From Streptomyces sp. NBC_01237 (lineage in GTDB: Bacteria > Actinomycetota > Actinomycetes > Streptomycetales > Streptomycetaceae): a stretch of DNA of 64,000 nt. The notes under the pieces are model-generated. The model was not told the DNA's origin. It ran no database searches and worked only from the letters and a program-made list of their open reading frames with translations. Shown piece after piece: positions 61,196 to 64,000 of this stretch (positions are counted from its first letter, which is position 1; the number at the start of each line of letters is the position of its first letter). A program made the position numbers and the translations under genes. The DNA lies in assembly GCF_035917275.1 (NCBI RefSeq), contig NZ_CP108508.1, positions 5,456,001 to 5,520,000 on the forward strand, given 5' to 3'.

Positions 61196-63061
61196 ATGCC
61201 CCAGGACAGCCCTGCCCAGAATCGGCCCGAGAACCCCGTACCGGCCGAGGACGACGCCGCGTACGACTACGACGTCATCGTCGTGGGCTCGGGCTTCGGC
61301 GGAGCGGTGTCGGCGCTGCGGCTGACCGAGAAGGGCTACCGCGTCGGGGTCCTGGAGGCGGGCCGCCGCTTCACCCCCGGCACGCTCCCCAAGACCTCCT
61401 GGGACATCCGGAACTACCTCTGGGCCCCCGCCCTCGGTCTCTTCGGCATCCAGCGCGTGCATCTGCTCGGCAACGTCATGGTGCTGGCCGGGGCGGGCGT
61501 CGGCGGCGGCTCGCTCAACTACGCCAACACGCTGTACGTGCCGCCCGCGCCGTTCTTCGAGGACCGTCAGTGGGCCGGGATCACCGACTGGCAGGACGAG
61601 CTGAAGCCGTACTACGACCAGGCCAAGCGGATGCTGGGGGTCCGGCTCAACCCGACCATGACCCCTTCCGACGTCCACCTCAAGGCCGCCGCACAGGCGA
61701 TGGGCGTCGGAGACACCTTCCACCTCGCCCCCGTCGGGGTCTTCTTCGGCGACGGCAGGGACGCCGACGGCACGGCGAGGGCGAAGCCCGGCGGTACGGT
61801 CCCCGACCCGTACTTCGGGGGCGCGGGCCCCGCCCGCAAGGCGTGCACCGAGTGCGGCGAGTGCATGACGGGCTGCCGCCACGGCGCGAAGAACACCCTC
61901 AACGAGAACTACCTGCACCTCGCGGAGAAGGCCGGAGCGGTCATCCGTCCGATGACGTCCGTCGTCGCGATCACGGACGACCCGGAGGGCGGCTACCACG
62001 TCACGACCGTCCCGACCGACCGCCGCAGGAAGGGCAGGCCCACCCTGCTGCGCGCCCGCAAGGTGGTCGTCGCGGCGGGCACGTACGGCACCCAGACCCT
62101 GCTGCACACCATGAAGGACCGGGGGCTGCTGCCCCGGCTCTCGGCGCGGCTCGGCGAACTGACCCGGACCAACTCCGAGGCGCTCGTCGGCTCGCAGACC
62201 AGCGACCGCCGCTACCGCAGGAAGCACGGCACCCCGAAGGCCGACTTCACCCAGGGCGTCGCCATCACGTCCTCGATCCACCCGGACGCCAACACGCACA
62301 TCGAGCCCGTCCGCTACGGCAAGGGCTCCAACGCCATGGGCGCCATGTCCATCCTCCAGGTGCCCTACGGTGGCCGCCGGGTGCTGGGCTGGCTGGGCAA
62401 CATGGCCAAACACCCCGCACTCGCGGTGCGTTCGCTCTCCAACCACCACTGGTCCGAGCGGACCATCATCGGCCTGGTCATGCAGTCGCTGGACAACTCC
62501 CTGACGACGTACCGCAAGCCCGGCGGTCTCGGAAAGGGCCTCCTCACCGCCCGGCAGGGGCACGGCGCGCCCAACCCGACGCAGATCGCCGAGGCGACCC
62601 GCAGCGCCTCGCTGCTCGCCGACGAGATCAACGGCTTCGCCGGGTCCAACGTCGGGGAGCTGATGGGGACGCCGCTCACCGCCCACTTCCTCGGCGGCTG
62701 CCCGATCGGGGCGAGCGCCGAGGACGGGGTCATCGACCCGTACCACCGGCTGTACGGGCACCCGGGAATCTCCGTCGTCGACGGCTCGGCCGTCTCCGCG
62801 AACCTCGGCGTCAATCCGTCGCTGACGATCACCGCGCAGGCGGAACGGGCCATGTCCTTCTGGCCCAACAAGGGTGCTCGGGACCCGCGTCCGGAGCCGG
62901 GCGCGGCCTACGAGCGGCTGACCGCGGTGGAGCCGCACGCGCCGACGGTGCCGAAGGAGGCGTTCGGCGCGCTGCGGCTGCCCTTCCTGGGCATGCCCGC
63001 GCTCCCGCCCAAGGGCGACGGTGCGGTCCGGGCGGAAGGCGACGCCGTACCCAATCCGTGA
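61196..63061 (+). CDS. choD: GMC family oxidoreductase, ChoD-type
   Basis: A 621-residue FAD enzyme. YDVIVVGSGFGGAVSALRLTEKGYRVGVLEAGRRF binds FAD; GAGVGGGSLNYANTLYVPP and the C-terminal VVDGSAVSANLGVNPSLTITAQAERA are GMC signatures. It closely resembles M. tuberculosis ChoD as I recall it (including WSERTxIxLVMQxLDNS), a putative cholesterol oxidase of uncertain activity. Residues 217-227 carry a four-cysteine motif CTECGECMTGC (Cx2Cx2Cx3C) followed by RHGAKNTL, which looks like an iron-sulfur site and is unusual for a flavin oxidase. GAGGAGAG precedes the ATG. No signal peptide. Confidence 0.88.
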   Translation: MPQDSPAQNRPENPVPAEDDAAYDYDVIVVGSGFGGAVSALRLTEKGYRVGVLEAGRRFTPGTLPKTSWDIRNYLWAPALGLFGIQRVHLLGNVMVLAGAGVGGGSLNYANTLYVPPAPFFEDRQWAGITDWQDELKPYYDQAKRMLGVRLNPTMTPSDVHLKAAAQAMGVGDTFHLAPVGVFFGDGRDADGTARAKPGGTVPDPYFGGAGPARKACTECGECMTGCRHGAKNTLNENYLHLAEKAGAVIRPMTSVVAITDDPEGGYHVTTVPTDRRRKGRPTLLRARKVVVAAGTYGTQTLLHTMKDRGLLPRLSARLGELTRTNSEALVGSQTSDRRYRRKHGTPKADFTQGVAITSSIHPDANTHIEPVRYGKGSNAMGAMSILQVPYGGRRVLGWLGNMAKHPALAVRSLSNHHWSERTIIGLVMQSLDNSLTTYRKPGGLGKGLLTARQGHGAPNPTQIAEATRSASLLADEINGFAGSNVGELMGTPLTAHFLGGCPIGASAEDGVIDPYHRLYGHPGISVVDGSAVSANLGVNPSLTITAQAERAMSFWPNKGARDPRPEPGAAYERLTAVEPHAPTVPKEAFGALRLPFLGMPALPPKGDGAVRAEGDAVPNP

Positions 63062-63155
63062 TCTTGCTCAGGGCAACTCTTCGGACAGTTGCGTGGTCGA
63101 ACCGGTACTGCCTCACAGCAGTCACACAGCTCCTGTCGAGTCCCAGAGGTCCGCG

Positions 63156-64000
63156 ATGACACGCCTTTCCCCGAGAACCGCGCTGCGCCGTACGGCGGGC
63201 GGTCTCGCCGCCGCCGGTCTGCTGGCCGCCGGTTCGCTCGCCGCAGGCTCCTTCGCCTCGGCCGCGCCCGCACCAGCGGCCGACCCCGTATTCACGCTGG
63301 GAGGTCCGGCCGGGACGGGGCTGTACCCGTACCCCGCGAGCGGCTCGCCGAAGAAGTCCACCGCCGGGATCACCGTCGCCAACCCGGCCGAGGACGAGGA
63401 GAACGGCGGATTCCAGGGCAGGGTCACCTACACCTTCGACCTGTCCGGCGTCGCGGGTGTCGCCGACATCGGCTTCGACGGCGAGGCGGGCGGGGACTGC
63501 AAGGTCACCGGAGCCACCGCCGTCTGCCACGACTCCGGAGTGTGGCCCGGCCTCAACAGCGTCGTCGACCTGGAGATCAGCGCGGCCAAGGGCAGCGAGG
63601 ACGGCGACTCGGGCACCATCAAGGTGACCGGTGCGGCCGAGGGCGCGACCTTCACACCGTTCACCACGAAGGTCACCGTCGGCGGGCCCGACCTCGTGAT
63701 GCAGCAGCTCCCGTTCGAGCAGGAGCCCGCGCCGGGCGAGAAGCAGAAGGCCCCGATCACCTTCACCAACAACGGCACCCGGGCCGCCGACGGGGTGCTG
63801 CTCACCCTGATGTACTCGCGCGGCCTGGACCTTCCCCAGCGCTACTCCAACTGCGAGTACCTGGAGAACAGCGTCCCGGAGGCGGGCGACTACGCCTGGT
63901 CCACCGCCCTGTGCTCCATCGACGGCTCCTTCGAGGCGGGCGCGACGTACACGCTGGAGACGCCGCTCACCGTGGAGTCCACCGAGCGCGCGTACTACGA
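63156..64000 (+). CDS. Secreted cell-wall-type protein, 3' end outside window
   Basis: The first 281 residues of a secreted protein cut by the window edge. MTRLSPRTALRRTAGGLAAAGLLAAGSLAAGSFASAAPAPAADP is a signal peptide with a likely cleavage after ASA. The mature part is beta-rich with two or more immunoglobulin-like units (GFQGRVTYTFDLSGVAGVADIGF; KAPITFTNNGTRAADGVLLTLMYSRGLDLPQRYSNC) and paired cysteines. This is typical of Streptomyces surface proteins with adhesion- or peptide-linked domains; an LPXTG-type C-terminus may lie beyond the edge. A GCAACT-N8-AGTTGC inverted repeat lies at 63073-63092 upstream. Confidence 0.75.
   Translation, partial: MTRLSPRTALRRTAGGLAAAGLLAAGSLAAGSFASAAPAPAADPVFTLGGPAGTGLYPYPASGSPKKSTAGITVANPAEDEENGGFQGRVTYTFDLSGVAGVADIGFDGEAGGDCKVTGATAVCHDSGVWPGLNSVVDLEISAAKGSEDGDSGTIKVTGAAEGATFTPFTTKVTVGGPDLVMQQLPFEQEPAPGEKQKAPITFTNNGTRAADGVLLTLMYSRGLDLPQRYSNCEYLENSVPEAGDYAWSTALCSIDGSFEAGATYTLETPLTVESTERAYY

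Overview
The window is high-GC actinobacterial DNA, almost certainly a Streptomyces chromosome core segment. The evidence is strong third-position G/C, GTG starts, ATGA-coupled genes, the sporulation genes whiD and bldM side by side, a groES-groEL1 operon with two CIRCE sites, and many Hanks-type kinases. No rRNA, tRNA, CRISPR array, intact insertion sequence or phage gene is visible.

The backbone is an old actinobacterial gene order: glmS - acpS - nnr - (DUF488) - alr - hydrolase - tsaE - tsaB - rimI - tsaD - groES - groEL1 - whiD - bldM - sigD/shbA-type sigma - guaB2 - guaB3 - choD-type GMC oxidoreductase. From memory, the same relative order runs glmS...alr-tsaE-tsaB-rimI-tsaD-groES-groEL1-whiB3-sigD-guaB2-guaB3-choD in Mycobacterium tuberculosis. 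Accessory blocks interrupt it.

1-5900: a methyltransferase end, DinB protein, TetR with a divergent oxidoreductase, a DGPF protein with an ECF42 sigma factor behind a matching promoter, and a secreted zinc carboxypeptidase. 6000-13300: cell-wall and cofactor genes. 13400-18950: a pseudokinase and two membrane kinases with PQQ-type sensor domains and internal twin-arginine motifs. 19000-22600: a small gene behind a palindrome, an anchored protein, and the t6A genes. 22500-28300: TetR with a divergent MFS pump, small enzymes and a methyltransferase. 28400-31900: deacetylase, lipoprotein and the HrcA/CIRCE-controlled chaperonin operon, followed by 53-bp tandem repeats.

32280-39510: a carbohydrate uptake module on the minus strand (binding protein, two permeases, 2-hydroxyacid dehydrogenase; no ATPase). 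It is flanked by a DeoR-LacI hybrid regulator and a divergent secreted beta-helix protein; the 8-mer TGATCGAA recurs in both control regions. 39600-42200: SDR, MOSC and LysR genes. 42270-47450: the whiD/bldM developmental locus, sigma factor and two GuaB proteins. 47580-51560: a membrane protein, a nucleotide-sugar dehydrogenase lacking the usual cysteine, and glpD. 51990-59120: kinase - pseudokinase - kinase, all membrane-anchored, followed by two arrays of 12-bp repeats. 59520-64000: succinic semialdehyde dehydrogenase, the ChoD-type oxidase and the start of a secreted protein cut by the window edge.

The most unusual items are the two separate kinase/pseudokinase sets (one pseudokinase has an acidic insertion of about 350 residues in its activation segment), internal Tat-like motifs in the PQQ kinases, the DeoR-LacI regulon with its repeated 8-mer, a Cys-to-Gly change in the sugar dehydrogenase, and histidine-rich tails on RimI, TsaD and GroEL1. 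Functional statements rest on motifs read by eye and on family knowledge; no database search was run.
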